Assembly (NCBI RefSeq): GCF_028688855.1
Contig: NZ_JAQTXI010000005.1
Coordinates: 1 to 64,000, forward strand
Origin: Neomegalonema sp.
GTDB taxonomy: Bacteria > Pseudomonadota > Alphaproteobacteria > Rhodobacterales > Rhodobacteraceae
Length of the DNA stretch: 64,000 nucleotides
Reading direction: 5' to 3'
The number at the start of each line of letters is the position of its first letter. Within the stretch, counting starts at the first letter, position 1. Both the position numbers and the translations under genes were made by a program. Shown here piece after piece: positions 36,965 through 45,984 of this stretch. The notes under the pieces were generated by a model that saw only the letters and a program-made list of their open reading frames with translations, did not search any database and had not been told where the DNA came from.

Positions 36965-37669
36965 TCAGGCCGCCCGGGCCGGGCCGAGGCTGGCGTCGAG
37001 CAGCGCCTCGACATGCAGCGCGGTGGTGTCGTAGAGCGGCGCGCGGGTCTCGCCCGGCTTGAGCGCCATGCAGATCTCGGTGCAGCCGAGGATGAGCGAA
37101 TCCGCGCCCTCCGCTTCGAGTCCGGCGGCGAAGTCCTGGAAGGCCCGGCGGGTTTCGGGCGTGACGATCCCCTGACAGAGCTCCTCGAAGATCGCGCGCT
37201 GGATGGCGGCGCGGTCCTGCGCAGGCGGGACCAGAGGCGCCAGACCCGCCGCGCGCAGGCGGTCGAGATAGAAGCTCTGCTCCATGGTGTAGGCGGTGGC
37301 CAGCAGGCCCGGACGGCGCCGCCCGTCGCGCGCGAGGGCCGCCGCCGCGGCGTCGCCGATGTGGAGGAAGGGGACCGTCAGAGCCTCCTGAATGGGCTCG
37401 GCGACCTTGTGCATGGTGTTGGTGGCGAGGGCGACCACTTCGGCGCCGGCGCCCTCCAGACGGCGGGCGATCCCGGCGAGGCGACGACCCGCCTCGTCCC
37501 AGTCTCCGGCCTTCTGCAGGGCGACGATCTCGGCGAAGTTCACCGACCAGAGCAGCACCGGCGCGCTGTTCAGTCCCCCGAGCCGGGCCCGCACGCCCTT
37601 GTTGAGCTGGTCGTAGTAAAGCGCGGTGGATTCGCAGCTCATGCCGCCGATCAGGCCGATGGTCTTCAT
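36965..37669 (-). CDS. aspartate/glutamate racemase family protein (YgeA-like)
   Basis: The 234-residue protein begins MKTIGLIGGMSCESTALYYDQLNKGV. The two catalytic positions are Thr83 (ALATNTMHK) and Cys196 (LILGCTEIC). The Thr/Cys pair rather than Cys/Cys is known in E. coli YgeA, an L-Asp/L-Glu-specific racemase (family knowledge). It is cytosolic, with no signal peptide. GGGAGG precedes the ATG. Confidence 0.85.
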   Translation of the reverse strand: MKTIGLIGGMSCESTALYYDQLNKGVRARLGGLNSAPVLLWSVNFAEIVALQKAGDWDEAGRRLAGIARRLEGAGAEVVALATNTMHKVAEPIQEALTVPFLHIGDAAAAALARDGRRRPGLLATAYTMEQSFYLDRLRAAGLAPLVPPAQDRAAIQRAIFEELCQGIVTPETRRAFQDFAAGLEAEGADSLILGCTEICMALKPGETRAPLYDTTALHVEALLDASLGPARAA

Positions 37670-37764
37670 GGACGCCTCCCTTATGCGTTCTTCGGATGAT
37701 CAAATTCGATCTGCGCATAAGCGGGAGTCAAGAGCGATTTCGTTCCAGCGGCTCCGCGCGGAGG

Positions 37765-37971
37765 TCAGGAGGAGGCCTCCTTCTTCGGCGCGAGGAGCGC
37801 GCAGGTCGTCCAGATGACGCAGAGCTGAAGGAGGATGAGAGGCGTCCAGTGAACCTTGACGAAGGTGAAGATCGTCCAGCAGACGCCGACCAGCCAGAAG
37901 CGGTCGCGGGAGGCGAGGCGTCCCAGAGCGATCGTGACGACGATCAGAGCCTGATAGGCGAGGATGGTCAC
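37765..37971 (-). CDS. small membrane protein of unknown function
   Basis: The 68-residue product has two hydrophobic segments (about residues 3-18 and 25-60, the latter possibly two helices) and a charged end PKKEASS. It starts at GTG 37971 with AGGAG seven bases upstream. It lies 72 bases downstream of cobT on the same strand. No family is recognised. Confidence 0.6.
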   Translation of the reverse strand: MTILAYQALIVVTIALGRLASRDRFWLVGVCWTIFTFVKVHWTPLILLQLCVIWTTCALLAPKKEASS

Positions 37972-38043
37972 AGGGGCGCTCCTGAGGAAGAGGTCCGGCG
38001 TCGACCGGAGAGGAAGGGCGCCCCGCGCAGGGACGCCTGAATC

Positions 38044-39927
38044 TCACATCCCGGCGCGGCGGCGGCGCGCGGCGGGCATGGAGTCTTCGGCGCGGAAGAG
38101 CTCGGCGAGCTTTTCGGTCAGGGCGCCGCCCAGCTGCTCGGCGTCGGTGATGGTCACGGCGCGGCGGTAATAGCGCGTCACGTCGTGATTGATCCCGATG
38201 GCCACCAGCTCCACGGCGTTCTCGCGCTCGATCCGGCGGATCACGCCGCGCAGATGCTGCTCCAGATAATTCTGGGAGTTCGCCGACAGCGTGGAGTCGT
38301 CCACCGGGGCGCCGTCCGAGATCACCATCAGGATGCGCCGCTGTTCGGGGCGTCGCCGGAGCCGCTGGGCGGCCCATTCCAGAGCCTCGCCGTCGATGTT
38401 CTCCTTGAGCAGCCCCTCGCGGAGCATCAGCCCGAGATTGCGTCGCGCGCGCCGCCAGGGCTCGTCGGCGCTCTTGTAGACGATGTGCCGCAGATCGTTC
38501 AGACGCCCCGGATTGCGCGCCGGAAGCTTGCCTTCCTCGATCCACTTCTCCTTCGAGCGCCCGCCCTTCCAGGCGACCGTCGTGAAGCCGAGGATCTCGA
38601 CCTTGACCTTGCAGCGCTCCAGGGTGCGGGCGAGCACGTCGGCGGAGATGGCCGCGATGGTGATCGGGCGGCCGCGCATGGAGCCGGAATTGTCGATCAG
38701 CAGCGTGACCACGGTGTCGCGGAACCTGGTGTCCTTCTCGATCTTGAACGAGAGGGGCGTCGTCGGGGTGGCCACGATGCGCGCCAGACGCCCGGCGTCG
38801 AGCATGCCTTCCTCGCGGTCGAACTCCCAGGCGCGGTTCTGCTGCGCCATGAGGAAGCGTTGCAGCCGGTTCGCCAGACGCCCCACGGCGCCTTTCAGCG
38901 GCTCCAGCTGCTTGTCGAGGAAGGCGCGCAGACGCTCCAGCTCGTCGGGCTCGCAGAGCTCGGCGGCGGGTTTGTCCATCTCGTCGAATTCGCGGGTGAA
39001 GATCTTGTATTCCGGCCCGCCGGAGCCCTGGGCCTCGGTCGGGGGCTGACGCGGCGGCGCGCCTTCGCGCGGGGGCGCCTCGCGACGTTCGTCGCCGCCT
39101 TCGGGCTCCATCTCCGCCGAGAGGGTGGCGGTGGAGTCCTCGGGGGCGTCCGGATCGGCGAGGACGTCGTCGAACTCCTCCTGCTCCGACCAGTCGGATT
39201 CGCCGCCGCGCTCCTGAGCCTCGGAATCCTCGGCGGAGTCGGGCTGCTCCTGGGGCTCTTCGGGTTCGGGGTCGGGATCGGGGCCGAGCTGGTCTTCGAG
39301 CCCCAGATCCTTGAGCAGCCGCCAGCTTTCGCGGGCGAAGGCCTCCTGATCGCCGAGCTTCGCGATCAGCCGGTCGAGCCCTCCGGCGGCGGGGCCTTCG
39401 AGCACCTCGCGCCAGAGGTCGTAGACCTTCCGCGCGCCCGGCGGCAGATCGCGCCCGGTGGCCCTGGCCCTCAGCGCCAGAGCGGCGGCGCGCTCCAGGG
39501 GGGCGTCGCCCTGAGAGGTGAATTCGCTCCAGCCCTTGCGGCGGGCGTCCTCGGCCAGCACGGCGTCGAGGTTGTCGGCCACGCCGGGCAGGGCCCGCCC
39601 GCCGAGCGCCTCGACGCGGGCGGATTCGAGGGCCTCGTAGATCTCGCGGGCCTTCTCGCCCTGAGGCAGGCGATGCTGATGCTTTCCGGCGTCATGGAAG
39701 CGCAGACGCAGCGCCGCCGCGTCGGCCCGACCGCGCGCGAGGGCCACCTCTTCGGGCTTGAGCGCCCGGCCGACGGCCCCGACGCCCGCCTTCATCCCGC
39801 CGTCGAAGGGGCCTTCGACGCCGCCGAAATTCAGCTCCAGCTCCGGTTCGAGGGCCAGGGCGCGCGTCGCCGACTGGAGGGCTTCGCGGAAAGGCTTGGT
39901 CGGGTCGCGGGTGCGGATCGAGGCCAT
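38044..39927 (-). CDS. cobT: cobaltochelatase subunit CobT
   Basis: CobT pairs with CobS as the AAA+/MIDAS chaperone module that helps CobN insert cobalt into hydrogenobyrinate diamide in aerobic cobalamin synthesis. The 627-residue protein has an N-terminal helical region and a long acidic Glu/Asp linker (about residues 215-290). The C-terminal von Willebrand A domain has MIDAS motif [14 protein letters not shown], followed by [12 protein letters not shown]. It lies nine bases downstream of cobS. cobN is not in this window. Confidence 0.95.
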   Translation of the reverse strand: MASIRTRDPTKPFREALQSATRALALEPELELNFGGVEGPFDGGMKAGVGAVGRALKPEEVALARGRADAAALRLRFHDAGKHQHRLPQGEKAREIYEALESARVEALGGRALPGVADNLDAVLAEDARRKGWSEFTSQGDAPLERAAALALRARATGRDLPPGARKVYDLWREVLEGPAAGGLDRLIAKLGDQEAFARESWRLLKDLGLEDQLGPDPDPEPEEPQEQPDSAEDSEAQERGGESDWSEQEEFDDVLADPDAPEDSTATLSAEMEPEGGDERREAPPREGAPPRQPPTEAQGSGGPEYKIFTREFDEMDKPAAELCEPDELERLRAFLDKQLEPLKGAVGRLANRLQRFLMAQQNRAWEFDREEGMLDAGRLARIVATPTTPLSFKIEKDTRFRDTVVTLLIDNSGSMRGRPITIAAISADVLARTLERCKVKVEILGFTTVAWKGGRSKEKWIEEGKLPARNPGRLNDLRHIVYKSADEPWRRARRNLGLMLREGLLKENIDGEALEWAAQRLRRRPEQRRILMVISDGAPVDDSTLSANSQNYLEQHLRGVIRRIERENAVELVAIGINHDVTRYYRRAVTITDAEQLGGALTEKLAELFRAEDSMPAARRRRAGM

Positions 39928-39936
39928 GGCGCAGCC

Positions 39937-40929
39937 TCAGCCGAGATTGCGCGAGCGCGCGGCGGATTCGGGCAGATCCACGCCGAAGGCCTTCTGGTAG
40001 AACTCGGCCACGATGGCGCGCTCCAGCTCGTCGCATTTGTTGAGGAAGCTCAGCCGGAAGGAGAGCGCCGGATCCTTGAAGATCAGGTTGTTCTCGGCCC
40101 AAGTGAGCACCGTGCGGGGGCTCATGACGGTCGAGATCTGGCCGCCGATGAAGGCGTCCCGCGACTGCACCGCCACGGAGACCATCTGCGAGACCATCCG
40201 GCGGCCCTTGTCGTCCCGGTCGTAGTCGGGCAGCTTGGCGCGGATGATCCGGGCCTCCACGTCATGGTCGAGGTAGTTCAGCGCGGCCACGATGCTCCAG
40301 CGGTCCATCTGGCCCTGATTGATCTGCTGGGTGCCGTGATAGAGGCCGGTCGTGTCGCCGAGGCCGATGGTGTTCGCCGTCGCGAAGAGCCGGAACCAGG
40401 GATTCGGACGAATCACCTCGTTGGTGTCGAGCAGCGTCAGACGGCCTTCGGCCTCCAGCACGCGCTGGATCACGAACATCACGTCGGGGCGTCCAGCGTC
40501 GTATTCGTCGAAGACCAGAGCCACGGGGTTGCGCAGCGCCCAGGGCAGCACGCCTTCGCGGAAGGTGGTGATCTGCTTGCCGTCCACGAGCTGGATGGCG
40601 TCCTTGCCGATCAGGTCGATGCGGCTCACGTGGCTGTCGAGGTTGACGCGCACGCAGGCCCAGTTCAGCCGCGCCGCCACCTGCTCGATGTGGCTGGACT
40701 TGCCCGTGCCGTGATAGCCCTGGATCATCACGCGGCGATTATGCGCGAAGCCCGCCAGAATGGCGCGGGTGGTCTCCGGATCGAACTGATAGGAGGAGTC
40801 GCGGTCGGGCGTGAAGCGGTTGGGGCGCGAGAAGGCCGGAACGCGCCAGTCGATGTCCACCCCGAAGGTCTCGCGCACGTCCACGGTCGCATCGGGACTC
40901 AGGATCAGATCTTCGGCTCCGTCGGCCAT
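39937..40929 (-). CDS. cobS: cobaltochelatase subunit CobS
   Basis: CobS is the AAA+ ATPase of the aerobic cobaltochelatase. The 330-residue protein has Walker [14 protein letters not shown], Walker [14 protein letters not shown] and sensor region [35 protein letters not shown] 40929 matches the usual CobS N-terminus; a longer open frame to 41040 lacks homology-like character. It is transcribed with cobT. Confidence 0.95.
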   Translation of the reverse strand: MADGAEDLILSPDATVDVRETFGVDIDWRVPAFSRPNRFTPDRDSSYQFDPETTRAILAGFAHNRRVMIQGYHGTGKSSHIEQVAARLNWACVRVNLDSHVSRIDLIGKDAIQLVDGKQITTFREGVLPWALRNPVALVFDEYDAGRPDVMFVIQRVLEAEGRLTLLDTNEVIRPNPWFRLFATANTIGLGDTTGLYHGTQQINQGQMDRWSIVAALNYLDHDVEARIIRAKLPDYDRDDKGRRMVSQMVSVAVQSRDAFIGGQISTVMSPRTVLTWAENNLIFKDPALSFRLSFLNKCDELERAIVAEFYQKAFGVDLPESAARSRNLG

Positions 40930-41087
40930 GGCGCTCGGTCTCCTTGCATCGTTCGGCGGCGGACCTTCGCGCAGATTCGCCTGCGCCGCAAGGGGGGCGT
41001 CGGAAAGCCGCAAAAGGCTCGCGCGGAGCGGGGGGCTCATGATATGCCGCAGAAAGACCCAGGCTCCGTCGCAGGAAGGGCGCGCCC

Positions 41088-41645
41088 ATGTCCAGGCTCC
41101 ATCCGGAAATCTCCGAACCCCTGCGGCGTCTGATCGAACGCCAGAAGATCTTCTTCGCGGCCACGGCGGCGGCGGGGACGCGCGTCAACATCTCGCCGCG
41201 CCCGACGGATCTGCTCCGGGTGATCGGGCCGAACCGCGTAGTCTATCTGGATCTGACCGGCAGCGGCAACGAGACCATGGCCCATCTGCGCGAGGACGGA
41301 CGCCTCACCTTCATGTTCTGCACGTTCGAGGGGCCGCCGACGATCCTGCGGCTTTACGGGCGGGGGCGCTCGCATCAGGTCGACTCGCCGGAGTTCGAAG
41401 CCCTGCTCGCCGAACATTACGAAGGGCGCCGACCCACGGGCGCGCGGCAGATCGTCGAGCTGGAGGCGGATCTCGTCCAGACCTCCTGCGGCTACGGCGT
41501 GCCGCTCTTCGCCTACGAGGGCGAGCGGCCCGTCCTCGACGAATGGGCCGAGCGCAAGGGCGAAGCGGGCGTTCGGGAGTATCAGCAGCAGAAGAACCGG
41601 ATCAGCCTCGACGGACGCCCCACCGGGCTGGCCGCGGCGGGCTGA
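41088..41645 (+). CDS. pyridoxamine 5'-phosphate oxidase family (flavin split-barrel) protein
   Basis: The 185-residue protein begins [38 protein letters not shown] and contains [42 protein letters not shown]. This is the FMN-binding split-barrel fold of PNPOx-like proteins such as the YdaG/YhbO-type group. True pyridoxamine oxidation is not implied. It lies 18 bases before the Fur-family gene. Confidence 0.82.
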   Translation: MSRLHPEISEPLRRLIERQKIFFAATAAAGTRVNISPRPTDLLRVIGPNRVVYLDLTGSGNETMAHLREDGRLTFMFCTFEGPPTILRLYGRGRSHQVDSPEFEALLAEHYEGRRPTGARQIVELEADLVQTSCGYGVPLFAYEGERPVLDEWAERKGEAGVREYQQQKNRISLDGRPTGLAAAG

Positions 41646-41663
41646 GAAGACAGGGAGACGCGC

Positions 41664-42140
41664 GTGCGGGAGGAAGCCGCCATCTTGCGCAAATGCGCCG
41701 AACAGGGCTTGCGTCTGACGGGACAGCGCCGCGTGGTCGCGCGGGCCCTCGCCGAGATCGAGGGGCATCCGGACGCCGCCGACATCCACGCGCGCGCCAG
41801 CAGGCTCGATCCGCGGATCTCTCTGGCGACGGTCTACCGGACGCTGAAGCTCTTCGAGGATGTGGGCGCCGTCGAGAAGCTGGCCTTCCAGGACGGCCGC
41901 GCCCGCTATGAGAACGCCGAGCGCGCCCATCACGACCACCTCATCGACCTGAACGACGGGCGGGTGATCGAATTCCTGGAGCCCGAGATCGAGCGTCTTC
42001 AGGCGCGCATCGCCCGCAAGCTGGGCTATCGGCTGATCGGCCATCGTCTGGAGCTTTACGGCGTGCCGCTGGAGGAGGAGCCCCTCGACGGCGAGGCCTC
42101 CCGCCCCCCCGACGCGGCGTCGCGCAAGAACCTCGCCTGA
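41664..42140 (+). CDS. Fur family transcriptional regulator (Fur/Mur-like)
   Basis: The 158-residue protein has the Fur winged helix (LRLTGQRRVVARALAEIEGHPDAADIHARASRLDPRISLATVYRTLKLFEDVG). The dimerisation and metal region ARYENAERAHHDHLIDLNDGRVIEFLEPEIERLQ follows. The C-terminal CxxC zinc pairs are absent. The sequence fits alphaproteobacterial Fur/Mur (Fe or Mn response) better than Irr or Zur. The start is GTG 41664. It is probably co-transcribed with the split-barrel gene. Confidence 0.88.
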   Translation: MREEAAILRKCAEQGLRLTGQRRVVARALAEIEGHPDAADIHARASRLDPRISLATVYRTLKLFEDVGAVEKLAFQDGRARYENAERAHHDHLIDLNDGRVIEFLEPEIERLQARIARKLGYRLIGHRLELYGVPLEEEPLDGEASRPPDAASRKNLA

Positions 42141-42170
42141 AATCCGGAACCCGTCCGGGCCTGACGCCTC

Positions 42171-42199
42171 TTCACAAGAGGCCCGCCCCGCGCTATATC
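42171..42199 (+). promoter_or_regulatory. predicted promoter of the tmRNA gene
   Basis: TTCACA (42171-42176) and TATATC (42194-42199) with a 17-base spacer give a predicted start near 42206, just after the Fur-family gene. Confidence 0.65.
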
Positions 42200-42205
42200 T
42201 CGTCC

Positions 42206-42540
42206 TGTCCCGCAAGGGACTATGGCGATAAACGCGCACGTAATAAGCGGATCGGACCCGGGGGCGGAACCCGGCGGCTCCACCATTCTTTCCCCTTGTT
42301 GGAGGGGCGGAGGGGGCCGAATCAGGATCGACGGACGTGTAAAGGTGTTTGCTTTCGCCCGGCATGGCTCCACCGTCATCGGGCCATTCGCACAGTTGCC
42401 AACAACAATCGTGCTCCGGTGGCGCTCGCCGCGTAATGCGGTCGAGTAAAACCGATCTCAAGCCCTGAGGGTTAGCCCCTTCAGGCGGGGCCCGGAGGAG
42501 CCTGGCAACAGAATCCTCCACTTCTCCCCGGCCTTCAGAG
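42206..42540 (+). ncRNA. ssrA: transfer-messenger RNA, circularly permuted two-piece form
   Basis: tmRNA with SmpB rescues stalled ribosomes and tags the unfinished protein. The permuted order is visible. The tRNA-like 3' part comes first, with T-stem CCGGG/CCCGG around a 7-base loop, then CGGCTCC-A-CCA ending at 42285. A 27-base intervening segment (42286-42312) follows, and then the mature 5' end GGGGCCG at 42313. That end pairs with CGGCTCC and continues GAATCAGGATCGACGGA, the usual tmRNA 5' signature. The tag reading frame 42398-42436 encodes ANNNRAPVALAA and ends in TAA. Outer ends are approximate: the start is inferred from the promoter and the end from the terminator at 42547. Confidence 0.93.
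42398..42436 (+). other. tmRNA tag reading frame
   Basis: From resume codon GCC the frame reads ANNNRAPVALAA followed by TAA. The ALAA end is the hydrophobic degron expected to direct tagged proteins to ClpXP. Confidence 0.85.
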
Positions 42541-42546
42541 ACGGAA

Positions 42547-42568
42547 AAAGCGCCCCGCAGGGCGCTTT
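42547..42568. terminator. bidirectional terminator between tmRNA and ribBA
   Basis: AAAGCGCCC, loop CGCA, GGGCGCTTT. T-rich sequence follows on both strands (TTTCGTCGTTTC on plus, TTTTTCC on minus). Confidence 0.85.
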
Positions 42569-42589
42569 CGTCGTTTCGGGGCGGAGCCT

Positions 42590-43690
42590 TCAGGCCTTGA
42601 GCAGCTCCAGCCCTTCGATCTCCACGCCGAAGCCCGCCAGCCCGACATATTGCCGCTCGCGCGAGGTCATCAGCCGGATGCGCTTCAGCCCGAGATCGCG
42701 CAGGATCTGCGCCCCGAGCCCGACTTCCTTCCAGTTGTCTTCGCGCTCGGCCTCGGCGCCCGCGCCGCGCGGCGAAAGCCCCGCCGGACGCACGCCCGTG
42801 GCGCGGTCGCGCAAGTAGACGATCACGCCCCGGCCCTCGGCCTTGACGCGCGCCATGGCCAGCCCGAGCCCGCTGCTCCGGCCGCCGAAGACGTCCTCGA
42901 GCGGATTCTCGCGATGCAGCCGCACCAGAGGCGCCGGGCCCGGCGCGCTGACGTCGCCCACCACGAGCGCCAGATGCTCCGCCGAATCGAAGGGCGTGCC
43001 GTAGACCGAAGCCCTGGCCGAGCCCGCTTCGGTCATGATCTCGAACTGCGCCAGACGCCGCACCAGGGTCTCGCGCCGCTGACGCCAGGCGATGAGGTCG
43101 GCGATGGAGACCAGCTTCAGACCATGGGTCCGGGCGAAGTCGGCGAGCTGCGGCCCGCGCATCATCGAGCCGTCGTCGTTGACCAGCTCGCTGATCACGC
43201 CCACCGGCGGCAATCCCGCGAGGCGCGCCAGATCCACCGCCGCCTCGGTGTGGCCCGAGCGCATGAGCACGCCGCCGTCGCGCGCCACCAGCGGGAAGAT
43301 GTGGCCGGGGCGCACGAAATCCTGAGCCTGGACGTTGCCGTTGGTCAGCGCCCGCACCGTGGCGCAGCGCTCGGCGGCGGAGATGCCCGTGGTCAGCCCC
43401 TCGCGATAGTCGATGGAGACGGTGAAGGCCGTCGAGAGCGGCGCGTCGTTGACCGCCACCATCGGGTCGAGCTTCAGCCGACGGGCCTCCGTGGTGGTGA
43501 TCGGCGCGCAGACCACGCCGCCCGTATGGCGCACGATGAAGGCCATCTTCTCCGGCGTGGCCAGAGAGGCGGCCATGATCAGGTCGCCTTCGTTTTCACG
43601 GTCTTCGTCGTCCACGACGATCACGCATTCGCCTGCGGCGACGGCCGTCAGGGCGTCTTCGATGGAATCGAGCTTCATCGTGGAAGTCAT
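42590..43690 (-). CDS. ribBA: 3,4-dihydroxy-2-butanone 4-phosphate synthase with degenerate GTP cyclohydrolase II-like domain
   Basis: The N-terminal RibB domain (residues about 5-205) is complete: VIVVDDEDRENEGDLIMAA, GVVCAPIT, SIDYREGLTTGISAAERC, GHIFPLVARDGGVLMRSGHTEAAVDLARLAG. It makes the four-carbon unit of riboflavin from ribulose 5-phosphate. The C-terminal half resembles RibA. However, the zinc-binding Cys cluster normally around the CxxGDxxxxxxCxC segment is replaced by VRLHRENPLEDVFGG without Cys, so cyclohydrolase activity is unlikely. An open frame extending to 43984 overlaps the upstream gene and is rejected. Confidence 0.9.
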   Translation of the reverse strand: MTSTMKLDSIEDALTAVAAGECVIVVDDEDRENEGDLIMAASLATPEKMAFIVRHTGGVVCAPITTTEARRLKLDPMVAVNDAPLSTAFTVSIDYREGLTTGISAAERCATVRALTNGNVQAQDFVRPGHIFPLVARDGGVLMRSGHTEAAVDLARLAGLPPVGVISELVNDDGSMMRGPQLADFARTHGLKLVSIADLIAWRQRRETLVRRLAQFEIMTEAGSARASVYGTPFDSAEHLALVVGDVSAPGPAPLVRLHRENPLEDVFGGRSSGLGLAMARVKAEGRGVIVYLRDRATGVRPAGLSPRGAGAEAEREDNWKEVGLGAQILRDLGLKRIRLMTSRERQYVGLAGFGVEIEGLELLKA

Positions 43691-43701
43691 TCGGGGGAGC
43701 C

Positions 43702-44928
43702 TCACAGAACGGCGTCGAGCGCCTTCATCAGGGAATCGACCTCGGCGGGCGAGGTGTAATGCACGAAGGACAGCCGCAGGACGCCGCGTTCGGGATCGAG
43801 CCCCAGAGCCTCCAGAAGCCGCCAGGCGTAGAAATGTCCGGCGCCGGCCATGATGGAGCGCTTCGCCAGCTCCGCCGCGAGTTCGGCGGGGGCGCGCTCC
43901 GTGGCGAGCGAGATCGTCGGGGCGCGGCGGGCGTCGGCCTCCGTCGAGCCGAGGACCCGCGCCCGCGGATGACGCGCGAGCCACTCGAGCAAAGGCGCGA
44001 GCAGGGCGGTCTCATGGGCGCGCCAGAGCGCCGAGACTCCCGCCGCGCGGGCGCGGGGAGAATCGGCGCGCAGGGCGTGGCGGGCGGCCAGATCGTCGAT
44101 GTAGTCCACCACCGCGCCCGCCGCCGCGACCTGGGCGTGGTCCGGACCGGCCGGAACCAGCCTCTTGGCGTTGATCTGCGCGTTGAAGAAATGCCCCTGA
44201 TTGGGCAGGCGCTCGAAGAGCGGGCGACGCACCGCCATCAGCCCCTGATGGACGCCGAAGACCTTGTAGAGGCTGAAGAGATAGACGTCCGCGCCCAGAG
44301 CCGCGACGTCGGGGATGGCGTGAGGCGCCCAGCTCACGCCGTCGATCACGACGAGGGCTCCGGCTTCATGAGCCAGCCGCACGATGTCCGCCACGGGATT
44401 CTCGCGCCCGAGGATGTTGGAGCAATGGGGCGCCGTCACCAGCTTCACGCGCGGCGACAGCAGCTCCGCGAGATCTCCGGCGAGCAGCCGCCCGCTCCGG
44501 GGCTCGACGCGCCATTCCCGGATCCGCGCGCCTCTGGCCTCGGCCAGACGCCGCCAGGCGCCGTTGTTGGCTTCGTGGTCCTGGTTGGTCACGACGATCT
44601 CGTCGCCCGGCCCGACGAGATCGGCGAAGGCGCGCTCCAGAACATGGGTGTTCTGCGAAGTGGAGGGGCCGAAATGCACCTCGTCCGCTTCGAGCCCCAG
44701 AGCCCCCGCCCAGAGGGCGCGGCTGTCGTCCATGCGCTCGCCGAGCCGCCGCGCCGCCGGATGGGCGTGCCAGGGCTGGACCTTCATCTGGGTGTAGACG
44801 TCGTTCAGGGCGGCGATGGTCCGGGCGCAGGCGTAGGAGCCCCCGGCGTTCTCGAAGAATCCCCAGCCCTTGAGGGCGGGCGCGGAGAAGGCGGGAAACT
44901 GGCTGCGCGCGAAATCGAGGTCGAACAT
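43702..44928 (-). CDS. class V aminotransferase (cysteine desulfurase-like)
   Basis: The 408-residue PLP enzyme shows ENAGGSYACARTIAALNDVY, NQDHEANNGAWRRLAE, the PLP-aspartate region ALVVIDGVSWAPHAIPD and the Schiff-base Lys in LFSLYKVFGVHQG. This type is annotated as cysteine desulfurase-like or selenocysteine lyase-like; no dedicated Fe-S genes are adjacent and the active-site Cys loop of SufS is not obvious. It lies 11 bases upstream of ribBA. The start at 44928 is the first Met consistent with the family N-terminus. Confidence 0.82.
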   Translation of the reverse strand: MFDLDFARSQFPAFSAPALKGWGFFENAGGSYACARTIAALNDVYTQMKVQPWHAHPAARRLGERMDDSRALWAGALGLEADEVHFGPSTSQNTHVLERAFADLVGPGDEIVVTNQDHEANNGAWRRLAEARGARIREWRVEPRSGRLLAGDLAELLSPRVKLVTAPHCSNILGRENPVADIVRLAHEAGALVVIDGVSWAPHAIPDVAALGADVYLFSLYKVFGVHQGLMAVRRPLFERLPNQGHFFNAQINAKRLVPAGPDHAQVAAAGAVVDYIDDLAARHALRADSPRARAAGVSALWRAHETALLAPLLEWLARHPRARVLGSTEADARRAPTISLATERAPAELAAELAKRSIMAGAGHFYAWRLLEALGLDPERGVLRLSFVHYTSPAEVDSLMKALDAVL

Positions 44929-45094
44929 GGAGAGGGTCCGGGAGACGGGAAGACGGGAGGGAATCGGGCCTGAGCCGCCTGACCATAAGAGGGGCGCCCC
45001 GGATTGAAAAGCCCGGCGGCGACCCTGCTGTCCGGGGAGCTTCGGGGGCGGCGCGGCTTCCGGCGGGAGGCGGAGAGGGGGCGCGCTTTTCCCC

Positions 45095-45124
45095 TTGACT
45101 TCCCCTTGAGGACGCAGCCATAAC
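45095..45124 (+). promoter_or_regulatory. predicted promoter of rpmG
   Basis: TTGACT (45095-45100) and CATAAC (45119-45124) are separated by 18 bases, about 75 bases before the start codon. Confidence 0.5.
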
Positions 45125-45202
45125 TCGGCCCTGAATTCTGCGGCCCCGATCTGGAGTTCACACGATCGCTCGGGCGCATCGTCGTCGACTTGAGAGGATC
45201 CC

Positions 45203-45370
45203 ATGGCCAAACCGACCACCATCAAGATTCGTCTGAATTCTTCCGCCGGCACGGGCTATTTCTACGTGGCGAAGAAGAATTCCCGCACCATGACCGACAA
45301 GATGACCGTCCGGAAGTATGATCCGGTCGCGCGCAAGCATGTCGAGTTCAAGGAAGGCAAGATCAAGTAA
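45203..45370 (+). CDS. rpmG: 50S ribosomal protein L33
   Basis: The 55-residue protein [14 protein letters not shown]... continues [15 protein letters not shown] and ends VEFKEGKIK, the standard L33. It lacks the CxxC zinc pairs, so it is the zinc-independent form. GAGGATCC precedes the ATG. It is monocistronic with its own promoter and terminator. Confidence 0.96.
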   Translation: MAKPTTIKIRLNSSAGTGYFYVAKKNSRTMTDKMTVRKYDPVARKHVEFKEGKIK

Positions 45371-45398
45371 GATCGGCCCTCCGGATCGAGATTTCAGG

Positions 45399-45429
45399 AA
45401 CGGCGTCCGAAAGGGCGCCGTTTCCGTTT
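45399..45429 (+). terminator. intrinsic terminator of rpmG
   Basis: AACGGCGTCC, loop GAAA, GGGCGCCGTT (one G-T pair), then TTCCGTTT; 28 bases after the rpmG stop. Confidence 0.8.
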
Positions 45430-45495
45430 GGGGAACGACGGGCATCGGAACGGGCCCCTGCGCGCAGAGGGCGCCTGGAGTCCGGGAAAAGAGGC

Positions 45496-45981
45496 TCACA
45501 CCGCCGCTTTCGTTCCATAAAGCTCGGCGGCGCGGGCTTCGAAGCCCCGGATCACGCGCTTCATGGCCTCGCCGAAGAAGCCGCCCGCCACCTTCTGCAA
45601 GAGCTTGTTGCGGAAGGCGAAATCCACCTCGAAAGACAGATCGCAAGTCCCCTCCGGAGTCTCGTGGAAGCGGTAGTCCATCACCAGTCGCTCGAAAGGC
45701 CCGCCCGGCGCCGCCCTCGCCAGAACCTGCGGAATCTCATGGCCCCCCGGCGGACGCAGCTCCACCGAGGAAAGATAGCTCTCCCGGAAGACCTTGAAGG
45801 AGACGATCATGTCCGCCTCCATCCGCTCGCCCGCCTCTCCCGCCAGAGACCGCCGGTCGCGGATGCGCGTCCCGGCGATCCAGGGCAGGAATTGCGGATA
45901 GGACGCCACGTCGGCGACCAGGTCGTACATCTGACGCACCGTATAGGGCGTGCGTCGGGTCTCGGCGTAATGCGTGGCCAT
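45496..45981 (-). CDS. COQ10/RatA-like START-domain protein
   Basis: The 161-residue protein has the Polyketide_cyc2/START pattern: TRRTPYTVRQMYDLVADVASYPQFLPWIAGTRI, MIVSFKVFRESYLSSVEL and TCDLSFEVDFAFRNKLLQKVAGGFFGEAMKRVIRGFEARA. In alphaproteobacteria such proteins are placed with ubiquinone-binding COQ10; the E. coli relative RatA affects ribosome association. Three bases separate it from the lipA stop, so the pair is one operon. Confidence 0.88.
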   Translation of the reverse strand: MATHYAETRRTPYTVRQMYDLVADVASYPQFLPWIAGTRIRDRRSLAGEAGERMEADMIVSFKVFRESYLSSVELRPPGGHEIPQVLARAAPGGPFERLVMDYRFHETPEGTCDLSFEVDFAFRNKLLQKVAGGFFGEAMKRVIRGFEARAAELYGTKAAV

Positions 45982-45984
45982 GCT

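Noticed and set aside
38185..41133. A frame of about 980 codons opposite cobT and cobS
   Set aside because: Antisense shadow of confident genes; no motifs.
43691..43984. Extending ribBA upstream
   Set aside because: The region codes for the C-terminus of the class V aminotransferase in another frame.
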